From assembly GCF_016757735.1 (NCBI RefSeq), contig NZ_CP068439.1:2418001-2482000 (forward strand): a DNA stretch of 64,000 bases, written 5' to 3'. Below, piece by piece: positions 25,978-35,393 of the stretch; the stretch's first letter is position 1, and every line of letters begins with the position of its first letter. The notes under the pieces were generated by a model. It was not told where the DNA came from. It did no database searches and saw nothing but the letters and a program-made list of their open reading frames with translations. The position numbers were made by a program, and so were the translations under genes. Source of the DNA: Aequorivita iocasae (GTDB lineage Bacteria; Bacteroidota; Bacteroidia; Flavobacteriales; Flavobacteriaceae).

Positions 25978-27645
25978 CTACTTGGCATACGCATCTGTAT
26001 GTACGTTTTTAACCGCCCGGCCACTTGGGTCGTTCATATTCTTAAAGCTGGCGTCCCACTCCAAAGCAATGGGGCTGCTGCACGCCACCGAGGGTACACT
26101 GGGCACGCTTAGCGCAGCGGTATCGCTTGGGAAATGTTCTGCAAAAATACTTCGGTAATAGAACTCTTCTTTGCTGGTAGGGGTTTGTATTGGGAACTTG
26201 TATTTGGCGTTTGCCAATTGCTCGTCGGTTACTTTTTCGTTTACCATTTCCTTTAGGGTGTCTATCCAACTGTAGCCTACGCCGTCACTAAACTGTTCTT
26301 TCTGGCGCCAAGCAACGCTTTCGGGGAGCATGTCTGCAAAGGCTTTTCGCAATACCCACTTTTCCATACGTTCGCCGTTTATCATTTTGTCCTGTGGGTT
26401 TATGCGCATGGCGACGTCCATAAATTCCTTATCGAGGAAAGGCACACGTCCTTCAATGCCCCAACTAGCTAAACTCTTGTTGGCGCGCAGGCAGTCGTAC
26501 ATATGTAGTTTGTCTAGTTTGCGGACTGTTTCTTTGTGCAGTTCTTCTGCATTTGGTGCTTTGTGAAAATAGAGATAGCCACCAAAGATTTCATCTGAAC
26601 CTTCACCGCTCAATACCATTTTTATACCCATTGCCTTGATGGCGCGTGCCATAAGGTACATGGGCGTGCTGGCACGGATGGTGGTAATATCATAGGTTTC
26701 CAGATGATAAATTACATCGCGGATGGCGTCTATGCCTTCCTGGATTGTAAACTTTATTTCGTGGTGCACGGTTTTTAAATGATCTGCCACTTTTTGTGCG
26801 GCGGCAAGATCGGGACTGCCTTCAAGACCTATTGCAAAGCTATGTAGCTGTGGATACCAAGCGCCTTCGGTATCTTCGCTTTCAATACGCTTGTCGGCAT
26901 ATTTTTTTGCAATTGCGGAAGTAATGCTGCTGTCCAGACCACCGGAAAGCAAAACACCGTAAGGTACATCGCTCATCAATTGACGGTGCACGGCGGCCTC
27001 CAATGCTTTACGGAGTTCTGCAATTTCGGTAGCGTTGTTTTTTACGTTTTCATATTCCATCCAATCGCGGGAGTACCAGCGCTTCAGTTCGCCTTCGCGG
27101 CTGTCTAAGTAATGACCGGGAGGGAAGAGCTCAATTTTGGTACAAACGCCTTCCAAAGCTTTTAATTCAGAAGCCACATAGAAAGTTCCATTTTGGTCCC
27201 AGCCCATATATAGGGGAATGATGCCCATGTGGTCGCGGGCAATAAAATAGTTATCGTTTTCAATATCATAGAGCGCAAAGCCAAAGATGCCGTTCATTTC
27301 ATCGAGGAAGCTGGCGCCTTTCTCTTTATATAGAGGAAGAATTACCTCGCAGTCGCTTTTAGTTTTAAACTCGTAATTTTTGAATTGCTTGCGGAGCGCC
27401 ATATGGTTATAGATTTCGCCATTGGCGGCCAAAACAAGATTGCCGTCACTGCTGAAAAGCGGTTGCTTTCCAGAAGTAGGGTCAACAATAGCAAGGCGCT
27501 CGTGCGCCATTATAGCTTTGTCGTTACTAAAAATTCCGCTCCAGTCTGGCCCGCGGTGACGGATACATTTTGCCATTGACAATACCTGGAGTCTGAGAGC
27601 CTCTGCGGGCTCTTTTAGTTTGAATGCACATACAATTCCACACAT
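25978..27645 (-). CDS. asnB: Asparagine synthase B, glutamine-hydrolysing
   Basis: The 555-residue protein starts MCGIVCAF, so Cys2 is the N-terminal nucleophile of the glutaminase domain (with RHRGPDWSG and NGEIYNH). The synthetase domain has the ATP-pyrophosphatase loop LLSGGLDSSI, then VLSGEGSDEIFGGY and the helix region REEFYYRSIF-like near the end. It makes asparagine from aspartate, glutamine and ATP in the cytosol. Length matches E. coli AsnB (554). The mRNA leader carries a hexa-Asn leader peptide and a terminator (27678-27782), so expression is probably controlled by tRNA-Asn charging through attenuation. Confidence 0.98.
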   Translation of the reverse strand: MCGIVCAFKLKEPAEALRLQVLSMAKCIRHRGPDWSGIFSNDKAIMAHERLAIVDPTSGKQPLFSSDGNLVLAANGEIYNHMALRKQFKNYEFKTKSDCEVILPLYKEKGASFLDEMNGIFGFALYDIENDNYFIARDHMGIIPLYMGWDQNGTFYVASELKALEGVCTKIELFPPGHYLDSREGELKRWYSRDWMEYENVKNNATEIAELRKALEAAVHRQLMSDVPYGVLLSGGLDSSITSAIAKKYADKRIESEDTEGAWYPQLHSFAIGLEGSPDLAAAQKVADHLKTVHHEIKFTIQEGIDAIRDVIYHLETYDITTIRASTPMYLMARAIKAMGIKMVLSGEGSDEIFGGYLYFHKAPNAEELHKETVRKLDKLHMYDCLRANKSLASWGIEGRVPFLDKEFMDVAMRINPQDKMINGERMEKWVLRKAFADMLPESVAWRQKEQFSDGVGYSWIDTLKEMVNEKVTDEQLANAKYKFPIQTPTSKEEFYYRSIFAEHFPSDTAALSVPSVPSVACSSPIALEWDASFKNMNDPSGRAVKNVHTDAYAK

Positions 27646-27677
27646 AATTTCTATTTTTTAATGGTTAGTTTTAAGTC

Positions 27678-27713
27678 AAAAAAAAGCCCGCCAGGTAAAA
27701 AACCTGACGGGCT
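27678..27713 (-). terminator. Attenuator terminator in the asnB leader
   Basis: A 12-bp stem with one U-G pair (27702-27713 with 27685-27696), a 5-nt U loop and a U8 run on the minus strand. It lies between the leader peptide and asnB, 33 nt before the asnB ATG, where a simple terminator would silence the gene unless it is conditionally disrupted. Confidence 0.9.
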
Positions 27714-27734
27714 ATATATCGCGACAAGTTTTTG

Positions 27735-27782
27735 TTACGGCAGCTCGTTATTATTATTGTTATTTAAACTGATGAAATACAT
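27735..27782 (-). CDS. Asn-rich leader peptide of asnB (15 aa)
   Basis: The minus-strand ORF starts at ATG 27780-27782 and ends at TAA 27735-27737. It encodes MYFISLNNNNNNELP with six consecutive Asn codons (AAT AAC AAT AAT AAT AAC) at 27747-27764. Only 21 nt separate its stop from the attenuator stem. The arrangement is that of classical amino-acid attenuation: ribosomes stalled at Asn codons when charged tRNA-Asn is short would leave downstream RNA free for an antiterminator (for instance CUGCCG of the peptide end with CGUCAG of the stem). A run of six Asn directly before an asparagine synthetase is hard to explain by chance. The antiterminator is a proposal only. Confidence 0.88.
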   Translation of the reverse strand: MYFISLNNNNNNELP

Positions 27783-27866
27783 AAACTTGATTTTGTTTGC
27801 AATTGAATTGCTAATTTAAAGTAATTAATTTTATACTTCCAAATATTTATTGAATAAAACGCAAAT

Positions 27867-27882
27867 AATAGTTTAAACTATT
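27867..27882. promoter_or_regulatory. Perfect 16-bp palindrome upstream of the asnB leader
   Basis: AATAGTTTAAACTATT is a perfect inverted repeat 85 bp before the leader peptide. It overlaps a near-match -7 box on the minus strand (TATTATTTG, 27862-27870, one extra spacer base). A repressor site is possible. Confidence 0.4.
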
Positions 27883-27966
27883 GAATATTCGATAAAGTGC
27901 AATTTTCTATAGTGTCACAGTGAATTGTAATAAATCTATTCATAATATATAATGATTAAATAGTTT

Positions 27967-28488
27967 TCAATTCATCAATAATACAATCTCCTGAGGAAGG
28001 GAATCTTTAGGAATTTTATTGCCTGCGGTGTTATAAAACGCATACCTAACGTTGATGTCATCTAAGAGTTTTATCATATAAATCTCCCGTTTTGGGTTGT
28101 AAAAGGTAATAAAGTCTGCATGGCGAATAGTATAATCTTTATAATCACCTTCTACTTTTAGCCTAACCTTTGCGGGAATAATTTCGCTGGGCATAAATTC
28201 GGAATTGAAAATCAGGATACCATTGGGAAGATAGGAAGCCGAAAAGCCCGGGCGGCCATCCTCTTCAAATTTGGCAATGTAGCGTATGTTTTGCGCATCC
28301 TGCATTCCATCCATTTCTTGCACTTGCCATTCGGAAACGAAGTTGGTAGGAAATAATTCTCCTTGACGGTCCAATACGGGTGGGGGGACTTGTGATTCTG
28401 GTATGTAGCGAACATTATCATTAACATCCTGTGCATAGATACCAATACTAATTAAGATACTTATCAATAGCGAAAAAATGTTTCTCAT
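27967..28488 (-). CDS. Secreted hypothetical protein, 173 aa
   Basis: A signal peptide (MRNIFSLLISILISIGIYAQ) is followed by about 150 residues rich in beta-strand patterns (FVSEWQVQEM, NIRYIAKFEED, KVRLKVEGDYKDYTI). No recognised domain and no sorting tail. It lies between asnB and the E1 dehydrogenase gene on the same strand, with 65 bp to the latter. Function unknown. Confidence 0.7.
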   Translation of the reverse strand: MRNIFSLLISILISIGIYAQDVNDNVRYIPESQVPPPVLDRQGELFPTNFVSEWQVQEMDGMQDAQNIRYIAKFEEDGRPGFSASYLPNGILIFNSEFMPSEIIPAKVRLKVEGDYKDYTIRHADFITFYNPKREIYMIKLLDDINVRYAFYNTAGNKIPKDSLPQEIVLLMN

Positions 28489-28553
28489 AGCGGTATGTTT
28501 TATAATACGCTATAAGATACGGACCTTAGCTGAAGAATAACAGGACTTTAGCG

Positions 28554-30968
28554 TTATCTTAACTTCGGAAAAGAAGAAGGGTTGGCCTCATGCATAATTT
28601 CATACACCTTTTCATAAATATCCTCTACCGAAGGCTTGCTGAAATAATCACCATCAGTGCCATAAGGTGGACGGTGGTCTTTTGCAGAAAGCGTTTGTGG
28701 CTTGCTGTCCATATATTTATACCCGCCCTGTACTTCCATTATATGGTTCAAAATGTAAGCTGAAGCACCGCCTGGCACATCTTCGTCAATAACTAGTAGG
28801 CGATTGGTTTTTGATACACTTTTTACTATGTCGTGGTTGATGTCTAGGGGAAGTAGTGACTGAACGTCAATAATTTCGGCATTTATTCCTGCCTGTTGCA
28901 GTTCCTTTGCGGCTTCTTCTACAAGTCGTAATGTACTTCCGTAGGAAACCAATGTAATGTCGGTTCCTTCCTTAATTGTTTCCACAACGCCTATTGGGGT
29001 CTTGAACTCCCCAAGGTTGTTTGGCATTTTTTCCTTCAAACGGTAACCGTTTAAGCATTCTATTAGCAAAGCGGGTTCGTCGGTTTCCAATAAGGTATTG
29101 TAAAAACCTGCTGCTTTGGTCATATTGCGAGGTACGAGAATATACATTCCGCGAAGTAAATGTATCAAGCCGCCCATTTGTGAACCACTGTGCCAAATAC
29201 CTTCCAGCCTGTGGCCACGGGTACGTACTATTAATGGAGCTTTTTGGGTGCCATTTGTTCTATATCGGACGGTAACCAAATCGTCACTCATAATTTGAAG
29301 GCAATATAGAATGTAATCCAAATACTGTATCTCTGCTATAGGACGAAGCCCTCGCATAGCCATACCGATTCCCTGACCGAGAATGGTGGCTTCGCGAATT
29401 CCTGCATCGGCTACCCGTAGCTTACCATATTTTTCCTGCATTCCTTCGAGGCCTTGGTTTACATCGCCAATTTCGCCACTGTCTTCACCAAAGATCAATA
29501 CCTCCGGATGTTTGCTGAAAATAGCGTCAAAGTTATCGCGAATGATTACTCTTCCGTCCACTTCCTCGGCATCAGAGGCGTAGGAGGGAAGTACTTCTTT
29601 TATGGTCTTGGCATTTTCTTTAGCCTCGCTATAAAGGTGTGCGCTGTATTTGGGCTGGATTATTTCATAATAATTCCCGATCCAATCCTGTAGTTGTTTC
29701 TTTTCGGAAGAATCTTCTCCAACCACATAACGAAGTGCTTTTCGTGCGGAAGCAAGAATATTTCTACGTAACGGCTCTTTTTCGGAAGCCAGTTCGTTCT
29801 TTATTTTTTCAATGAAATTTTTATTTGCGCTATTCTCAGCTAGATTTCCCAATAATAGAACGGCTTCTTCCTGCTCCTTTTTTTGAGGTGAAATGAATGC
29901 TTCCCAAGCAGCTTTTTTGCCATCGCGCACTTTTTTCTTGATTTCCTTTTCAATTTCAGAAAGTTGCTCTTCAGTGGCAATATCACTGGAGATAATCCAT
30001 TCACGCATTTTTACATTACAATCATACTTCGCCTCCCACTCCAGACGTTCCTTGCTTTTGTAGCGTTCATGTGAACCGCTTGTGCTGTGGCCTTGCGGCT
30101 GCGTAAGCTGTTGTACGTGGATTAAAATAGGAACGTGCTCTTCACGGGCAATTTTTGAGGCACGGTTGTAAACCTCGATAAGTTCTGGATAATCCCAACC
30201 TTTTACGCGGATAATTTCATAGCCATCTTCTTCTTCGCTGCGTTGGAATCCTTTTAAAATTTCTGAAATATTTTCTTTCGTTGTTTGGTATTTTGCGTGG
30301 ACAGAAATACCGTATTCGTCATCCCAAACACTCATGACCATGGGTACTTGCAATACCCCGGCAGCATTTATGGTTTCCCAGAAAAGACCTTCACTGGTGC
30401 TGGCATTCCCGATGGTTCCCCAGGCAACTTCATTTCCATTAATAGAAAAATTGGTTTTGTTTTCAATACCCTTTACATTTCTGAAGATTTTTGAAGCTTG
30501 TGCCAAACCCAATAAACGGGGCATTTGGCCTGCCGTGGGAGAAATATCTGCACTGCTGTTTTTTTGTTGGGTAAGGTTTTTCCAACTACCGTCCTCGTTT
30601 AAACTATGGGTTGCAAAGTGGCCGCCCATTTGCCTTCCGGCGCTCATTGGGTCAGCATTTATATCGGTGTGGGCATAAAGTCCTGCAAAAAACTGTTCGA
30701 TGGTAAGTTTACCGATGGCCATCATAAAAGTTTGATCGCGGTAATAACCACTGCGCCAATCTCCATTTTGAAATGCTTTTGCCCATGCCAGTTGCGGTAC
30801 TTCTTTTCCATCGCCAAAGATTCCAAACTTCGCTTTTCCGGTAAGTACTTCACGGCGCCCAAGCAGACTACATTCCCGGCTGGTAACAGCTATTTTGTAA
30901 TCGTTTATAACTGTTTCTTTGAAATCGTCAAAGGAAATCTCGCCGTTGGTCTTTGGGTCTGTCTGCAT
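28554..30968 (-). CDS. Fused E1 alpha/beta subunit of a 2-oxoacid dehydrogenase
   Basis: The start is ATG 30968: a -7 box (TATTTTTG, 30989-30996, minus strand) lies 20 nt upstream, ruling out the TTG at 31019. The 804-residue chain joins an E1-alpha region (residues ~30-440, with the TPP-binding segment GTIGNASTSEGLFWE and the LTQPQGHSTSGSHERY loop) and an E1-beta region (~470-804, with FGEDSGEIGDVNQGLEGMQEKYG and LLVIDEDVPGGASAYI). It would decarboxylate pyruvate or branched-chain 2-oxoacids as part of a dehydrogenase complex; E2 and E3 are not in the window. Such fusions are common in Bacteroidetes, and the exact substrate is open. Confidence 0.92.
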   Translation of the reverse strand: MQTDPKTNGEISFDDFKETVINDYKIAVTSRECSLLGRREVLTGKAKFGIFGDGKEVPQLAWAKAFQNGDWRSGYYRDQTFMMAIGKLTIEQFFAGLYAHTDINADPMSAGRQMGGHFATHSLNEDGSWKNLTQQKNSSADISPTAGQMPRLLGLAQASKIFRNVKGIENKTNFSINGNEVAWGTIGNASTSEGLFWETINAAGVLQVPMVMSVWDDEYGISVHAKYQTTKENISEILKGFQRSEEEDGYEIIRVKGWDYPELIEVYNRASKIAREEHVPILIHVQQLTQPQGHSTSGSHERYKSKERLEWEAKYDCNVKMREWIISSDIATEEQLSEIEKEIKKKVRDGKKAAWEAFISPQKKEQEEAVLLLGNLAENSANKNFIEKIKNELASEKEPLRRNILASARKALRYVVGEDSSEKKQLQDWIGNYYEIIQPKYSAHLYSEAKENAKTIKEVLPSYASDAEEVDGRVIIRDNFDAIFSKHPEVLIFGEDSGEIGDVNQGLEGMQEKYGKLRVADAGIREATILGQGIGMAMRGLRPIAEIQYLDYILYCLQIMSDDLVTVRYRTNGTQKAPLIVRTRGHRLEGIWHSGSQMGGLIHLLRGMYILVPRNMTKAAGFYNTLLETDEPALLIECLNGYRLKEKMPNNLGEFKTPIGVVETIKEGTDITLVSYGSTLRLVEEAAKELQQAGINAEIIDVQSLLPLDINHDIVKSVSKTNRLLVIDEDVPGGASAYILNHIMEVQGGYKYMDSKPQTLSAKDHRPPYGTDGDYFSKPSVEDIYEKVYEIMHEANPSSFPKLR

Positions 30969-31067
30969 TTCAATGGGTTTTAGTTTTGCAAAAATAGCGA
31001 AATTGGGGGTGTTTCGCAACGCTTAGTTATCCACAGGCCGTTTTTGGAGCCCCATAGATTATTTTGA

Positions 31068-31322
31068 TTAATCCATTTTGGAAGGAATTATCCTAATTAT
31101 CAACAATCTAAGCAATAAAATAAATGGAAAACCGTGCAGCAAGACATCAAACCAATCGGCCCCCTGCATTCCTTCGGCACCGCCTGCAATCCATTTCAGT
31201 TTTCCCCAAATGTGTGGTTCGGGAAAGAAAGGTGCCAAACCAAGGGTTAGGCAGAGTAAAAAAATGATTCGCCAATTGTTTAACAGTTGCATTTTTGGAG
31301 ATTGTTTTTTAAAATTAAACAT
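31068..31322 (-). CDS. Small two-helix membrane protein, 84 aa
   Basis: The start is ATG 31322, which shares a base with the stop of the upstream gene (TAATG), so translation is coupled. The protein has two membrane helices (about 16-33 and 60-76) separated by a loop with FFPEPHIWGKLKWIAGG. Related small proteins of this form are widespread in Bacteroidetes, without a known function. The coupling suggests a role with the large outer-membrane protein encoded just upstream, but that is inference. Confidence 0.75.
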   Translation of the reverse strand: MFNFKKQSPKMQLLNNWRIIFLLCLTLGLAPFFPEPHIWGKLKWIAGGAEGMQGADWFDVLLHGFPFILLLRLLIIRIIPSKMD

Positions 31323-34135
31323 TAATACCACCTTCTGGTAAACAACCCAAGTAAGGTTTTAGGGCTTAAAGTAATAATAAACCTTACTTTTTCGTCATAA
31401 TGCGGCAGATTTGGCTCAAAACCTAGGTTTGAATAGATTGGAAAATAAATTTCAAAATAATCTGCTACCAAACTTACGCGAATTCCGCTGTCGAAAACCG
31501 CATTCACGCCCCGGTCCTTATTCCCTACTAGCCCCACATCGCCATAGGCGTAGATCCACCTCCAAATATTAGTGCTGGCATTGACCGTAGTTATCCAGCT
31601 ATTAGCATAGGCCGGCTCCAATTGTGATTTAAAACCGCCTTCTGCTATGATGAGCTGCTGGCTGAAAAGACCAGAATCTTCACTTCTCCCGTAATAATTG
31701 TAATCAAAAAGATAATCATTGGGACGATCGAGTGCAAAGCTGAAAAAGTCTTCATTTTCTCGTGTGTCATTAAAGAGGAATACGCCCGCAAAAAAACGGA
31801 GGTTCAATTGGCGATTGCTCAAGAAGAGCTTACGATATTCCAAATCAACGGAAAGTTTGCTGAATTTTGAAGAAATTTCATAATCTGCAACTCCTCTAAA
31901 GTAATTGATAAGGTTGGGATTTGAATATACATACTGCATATTGAAAACGCTGTAATTGGGCTCTTGGTCTGGATCATTGGGGTTTTCATCTCTGTAAACG
32001 TTCACATTCCGAAGGTTAATAAACTGTTTTTCATTGTCTCTTAAATCTTCATTTCTGAAAGCGAAAGTGATGTAGGGGGTAAAGCGTTTGTAAAAAAGAC
32101 CGCGATCATACGAGTAATAATTTCCAGAGAAACCATAGCGCATTGCGTACAGATTTTCTTGGTCCAAAGTTTGTGTATAACTGATGGAGGCACTTCCCAC
32201 AAGGGTTTTTGAACGGAACCCAAATTGTGGCTCCAAACTATAAATAACCGCCTTGGGAAGTACAGTTTTGTTGTAAAGCCGTAACCCCGCAGAAACGCCA
32301 TCATACAAATTATATTCAAAGATGGGCATAAAGAAAAACTGGGTGTAATTTGGATCTTCCACATCTTGAAAAAGCCGGAATTGTAACGGTTTGTTCAAAA
32401 GACCATCGACTGTTTTAAAGTTGTTTCTTCTGTTGTATTCTGGAATTCTGCCTTCATAGTTGAGGGCTAATTTTCGAATGTTTTGTGCAGGAATGGTTAC
32501 CGTGCTTATGCTGTCTACAGGTTTTGTCCAGGTTTTATAGACAATTTCATCTTTGTTAAGACCGTAAAGCGATATGGGCAATTCATTTTTTCTATTATTT
32601 TTTATGAATACCTTTAAGGAATCGCCTTGCTTTTCTACCCTTTTTATTTTGAAATCAATCGTAGTTCGGGTATCGGCAAAATCATCAAAGAACCAATTTA
32701 TGGGAAGTTCGGTTTTTTCTGAAAGAAAGTTTTCAAAATCAGCTGATTTAATGGGATTCAATTTTTCTTTAGCATAAAACTCTTTTATACTGCTGTTCAA
32801 AATATCGTCGCCCAAATAATCTTTTAAATAACTCAAACCTGTAGCGCCATAATAGCCATTGGCAATGTTCATATTGAATTTTAAAAGGGAATCCTTTGGT
32901 GTGGTCAGCGCTTGGTGAATATTGTTTCGAGCCATATTCAAATACAGAATAGGGTATTGGTCATTAAATTCCAGCTCTGCCGCATGCGCCCAACGGATGA
33001 TCCACCAATTGCTAAGATTACCTATTATCTTCATTTTAGGATAGTAAGTATCTACATATTCCATCATCAAATAAATCTGCAATGCATCCTGAAGCCAATA
33101 ATCATCGCGGGAATCCATTATTAAAGTATTATCAATATAGCGTCTTGTAATGGTTTTAAGCTGTTCCATATCATACTCAAAGCCATCGGGAAAAGGACTT
33201 ATGAAACGTGGCAGTTGGTTTAGGCCGTATACAGGGTTGGTTTTATAATCGGTTTCGCTGACAACCATTTTTTCGAAAGGATAAGCCCCAAGCCTTTCGT
33301 CCAAAAAATGCACGATACGGTCAATCATCAAAGCTTGTACAGGTGGATTAACCTTACTGTTTTGAAGATTGGTTACAATCTGTAGTTTGTCGGTTTCAAT
33401 AGTTTCGAAGGTTGAACTTTTTTCCAGGTACAAAGTTGCACTCGTCCTATTTTCACCAAAAAGAGTAGTTGATTTTATATTTTGAGAAACCTTTTCCTCC
33501 ACCACATTTAAGTCTGAAGTAACCAAATAATTTTTAGGAAGATGAAGTGCTACTGAAAACTCCGATGGCGTCAAAAATAGGTCGTCCGTATTTTTATTGC
33601 TATACACCTGCCATCCTCCGTCATAAACCGCAGGAGAAAGATACCAATACCGAAGCCTGTAATTACCTTGCTTATCTATGCCGTACCGCGTAAACTTGCT
33701 GTCCGGCGCTTTTATGGTATATATTATACTGAAGGTATAACTACCACCCGGCAGTAAGGGCTCGCCTGGGATAATTCTTACTATATCTACTTCTTCAGCA
33801 CGTTGCCACTGTAAGGAAATACCACGGGCATCGTATAATTTTCCAATAGTAGTTTTTCCACGATCTTCATTTCTTTCAAAATGAAAAGAGCTGTCGTAAT
33901 TCTCTGCAAAGCGTTTTCCCAAGGGACTGGTTTTGGTAGAGAAACTATTGGCCCAATCAAATAAATATATTTCTCTTAATGTATCTGCTGAAGTGTTTTT
34001 ATAGGTTATTTGTTGTTGGATAGATAGTGTTTTGTGGGAAGGGTTGAGCGTGGCGTCAATATTTATAACATGCTGCGCCCGTGTTTGGATTGCCAAACAA
34101 AGTAAAAGAAGATATAGGATGCTTTTTGGTATCAA
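31322..34135 (-). CDS. M1-peptidase-like protein with lost zinc motif fused to a beta-barrel
   Basis: The 937 residues begin with a signal peptide (to about 20). A region with the order of M1 aminopeptidases follows: an N-terminal beta domain, then a helical domain containing WLQDALQIYLM at 347-357 in the place of the family's WLNEGFA. The zinc motif HExxH expected about 18 residues earlier is absent (residues 328-334 are TITRRYI). After about residue 600 the chain turns into alternating strands ending in RFIITLSPKTLLGLFTRRWY, typical of an outer-membrane barrel. So it is probably a non-enzymatic binding or scaffold protein in the outer membrane. Overlaps the upstream gene by 4 nt. Confidence 0.75.
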   Translation of the reverse strand: MIPKSILYLLLLCLAIQTRAQHVINIDATLNPSHKTLSIQQQITYKNTSADTLREIYLFDWANSFSTKTSPLGKRFAENYDSSFHFERNEDRGKTTIGKLYDARGISLQWQRAEEVDIVRIIPGEPLLPGGSYTFSIIYTIKAPDSKFTRYGIDKQGNYRLRYWYLSPAVYDGGWQVYSNKNTDDLFLTPSEFSVALHLPKNYLVTSDLNVVEEKVSQNIKSTTLFGENRTSATLYLEKSSTFETIETDKLQIVTNLQNSKVNPPVQALMIDRIVHFLDERLGAYPFEKMVVSETDYKTNPVYGLNQLPRFISPFPDGFEYDMEQLKTITRRYIDNTLIMDSRDDYWLQDALQIYLMMEYVDTYYPKMKIIGNLSNWWIIRWAHAAELEFNDQYPILYLNMARNNIHQALTTPKDSLLKFNMNIANGYYGATGLSYLKDYLGDDILNSSIKEFYAKEKLNPIKSADFENFLSEKTELPINWFFDDFADTRTTIDFKIKRVEKQGDSLKVFIKNNRKNELPISLYGLNKDEIVYKTWTKPVDSISTVTIPAQNIRKLALNYEGRIPEYNRRNNFKTVDGLLNKPLQFRLFQDVEDPNYTQFFFMPIFEYNLYDGVSAGLRLYNKTVLPKAVIYSLEPQFGFRSKTLVGSASISYTQTLDQENLYAMRYGFSGNYYSYDRGLFYKRFTPYITFAFRNEDLRDNEKQFINLRNVNVYRDENPNDPDQEPNYSVFNMQYVYSNPNLINYFRGVADYEISSKFSKLSVDLEYRKLFLSNRQLNLRFFAGVFLFNDTRENEDFFSFALDRPNDYLFDYNYYGRSEDSGLFSQQLIIAEGGFKSQLEPAYANSWITTVNASTNIWRWIYAYGDVGLVGNKDRGVNAVFDSGIRVSLVADYFEIYFPIYSNLGFEPNLPHYDEKVRFIITLSPKTLLGLFTRRWY

Positions 34136-35376
34136 AAAGATTTTAGAAATTTAAAGGTGCGGGAGGCTGGAAGGTTGCATTTTAAATAGTAAATACCATT
34201 GGAAAACTTACTTACATCTACAGAAAGATAGGTGGAATTTTCTGATGTAAATTCTAAAAGTTTTTGTCCAAGGATATTGTAGATTTCAAACGAAATATTT
34301 TCAGAAAAATTGGAGTTTAAGCGAATATTAAGATTTTCTGATACAAGGGTGTTTTCTAAAGCAATAAAATTTTCAATCAAATAATCATTCGTGTTTAATA
34401 CGATTTCTTTATTTGTTTCCAGATTCATGACAATAGGCAGGTGGTCACTCATATTATAAAGATTTTCACGCAGTTCTTGACTAAAATCTCCGGTGCAGTC
34501 TGTACTATTTATACTGTTGTCATAACAATTGCCGTTGTTTCCAAATGACTTATAAGTATCATCTATGTATTTTAGTTTCGGGTCGCTGCGCATGTTTTCT
34601 GATATAGTAATAAAATCAAATCTATCATCAAGTCCACCGCCCGCTCCTGCGCCAAAGGGACCGGAACTTATTCGCGTGCTTTGCGAATGTATATCCTGAA
34701 AATTAATGTTATTGTTCCAAGAGCCCGGACGGTCAATGGGATCAACCATCACGATAGCGTTCGTGGGGTCCAATAGCTCTTGGTATCCAGGTTCGCTTGC
34801 TGTATAAAAGTTGAAATCCCCGCTGAAAATCACAAATGAGTTAGGGTCCAAGGTTTCCAATCTATTGGTAAACTGGTTCACCATATCTAACCGCAATGTT
34901 TGGTTACCGCTTCCTTGGCTCGATTTAAGGTGCGTCACAAAAACTTCAATTACCACAGGGTCTGATTGTTGATCTGCAGTACTGAGCTTAAGGGTATAAT
35001 GGTTTATATCGCGCACTTGCGTGGGAATAACTTCGGCTGCTTCCAAAGAAAACATACCTTTTCTGTAAAACAAAATTTGTTGGTGGTCTGGATCGCCAGA
35101 TTGGCTGGGTTCAAAAGGAGCCCTTACATAATTAATACCTTCATCGTTTAGGGAAGTATTCAAAATTAAATCGGCGCCATATTCACTTTCAAGCTCACAA
35201 ATCATAAAAAGATCTGGTTCATATTCGTCAAGTATTTCCATTAAAATCTGTTCACGATTGTTGGGCTGTGCAGAGGGAAATTCAAGTAAGTTGTAAAACA
35301 TTGTCTTAATGGTTCCTTGCGCACTAACGCAGAGCGAAACAATTAAAAAAGCCAATGTCACTATATTTTTAAGCAT
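34132..35376 (-). CDS. Secreted endonuclease/exonuclease/phosphatase-fold protein with T9SS tail
   Basis: A signal peptide (to about 20) is followed by an EEP-fold domain (about 24-325): MFYNLLEFPS, the acidic CELESEYGADLI motif, VFVTHLKSSQG, IFSGDFNFYTASEP and YNMSDHLPIVM, which supply the Asn, Glu, Asp-x-Asn and Asp-His catalytic positions. The last 80 residues form a type IX sorting domain (FEIYNILGQKLLEF ... GIYYLKCNL ... RTFKFLKSF). It is thus exported and possibly surface-attached; nuclease, phosphatase and sphingomyelinase activity are all possible. The ATGA overlap with the downstream gene implies an operon. Confidence 0.88.
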   Translation of the reverse strand: MLKNIVTLAFLIVSLCVSAQGTIKTMFYNLLEFPSAQPNNREQILMEILDEYEPDLFMICELESEYGADLILNTSLNDEGINYVRAPFEPSQSGDPDHQQILFYRKGMFSLEAAEVIPTQVRDINHYTLKLSTADQQSDPVVIEVFVTHLKSSQGSGNQTLRLDMVNQFTNRLETLDPNSFVIFSGDFNFYTASEPGYQELLDPTNAIVMVDPIDRPGSWNNNINFQDIHSQSTRISSGPFGAGAGGGLDDRFDFITISENMRSDPKLKYIDDTYKSFGNNGNCYDNSINSTDCTGDFSQELRENLYNMSDHLPIVMNLETNKEIVLNTNDYLIENFIALENTLVSENLNIRLNSNFSENISFEIYNILGQKLLEFTSENSTYLSVDVSKFSNGIYYLKCNLPASRTFKFLKSF

Positions 35377-35393
35377 TCAGTAATTTTAAAAAA

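Noticed and set aside
27678-27713. Hairpin before asnB as the terminator of an upstream gene
   Set aside because: The nearest upstream element on that strand is the 15-codon leader; no other gene ends there.
31019-31019. TTG start giving a longer E1 dehydrogenase
   Set aside because: A matching -7 box lies between this TTG and ATG 30968, so the TTG would not be in the transcript.
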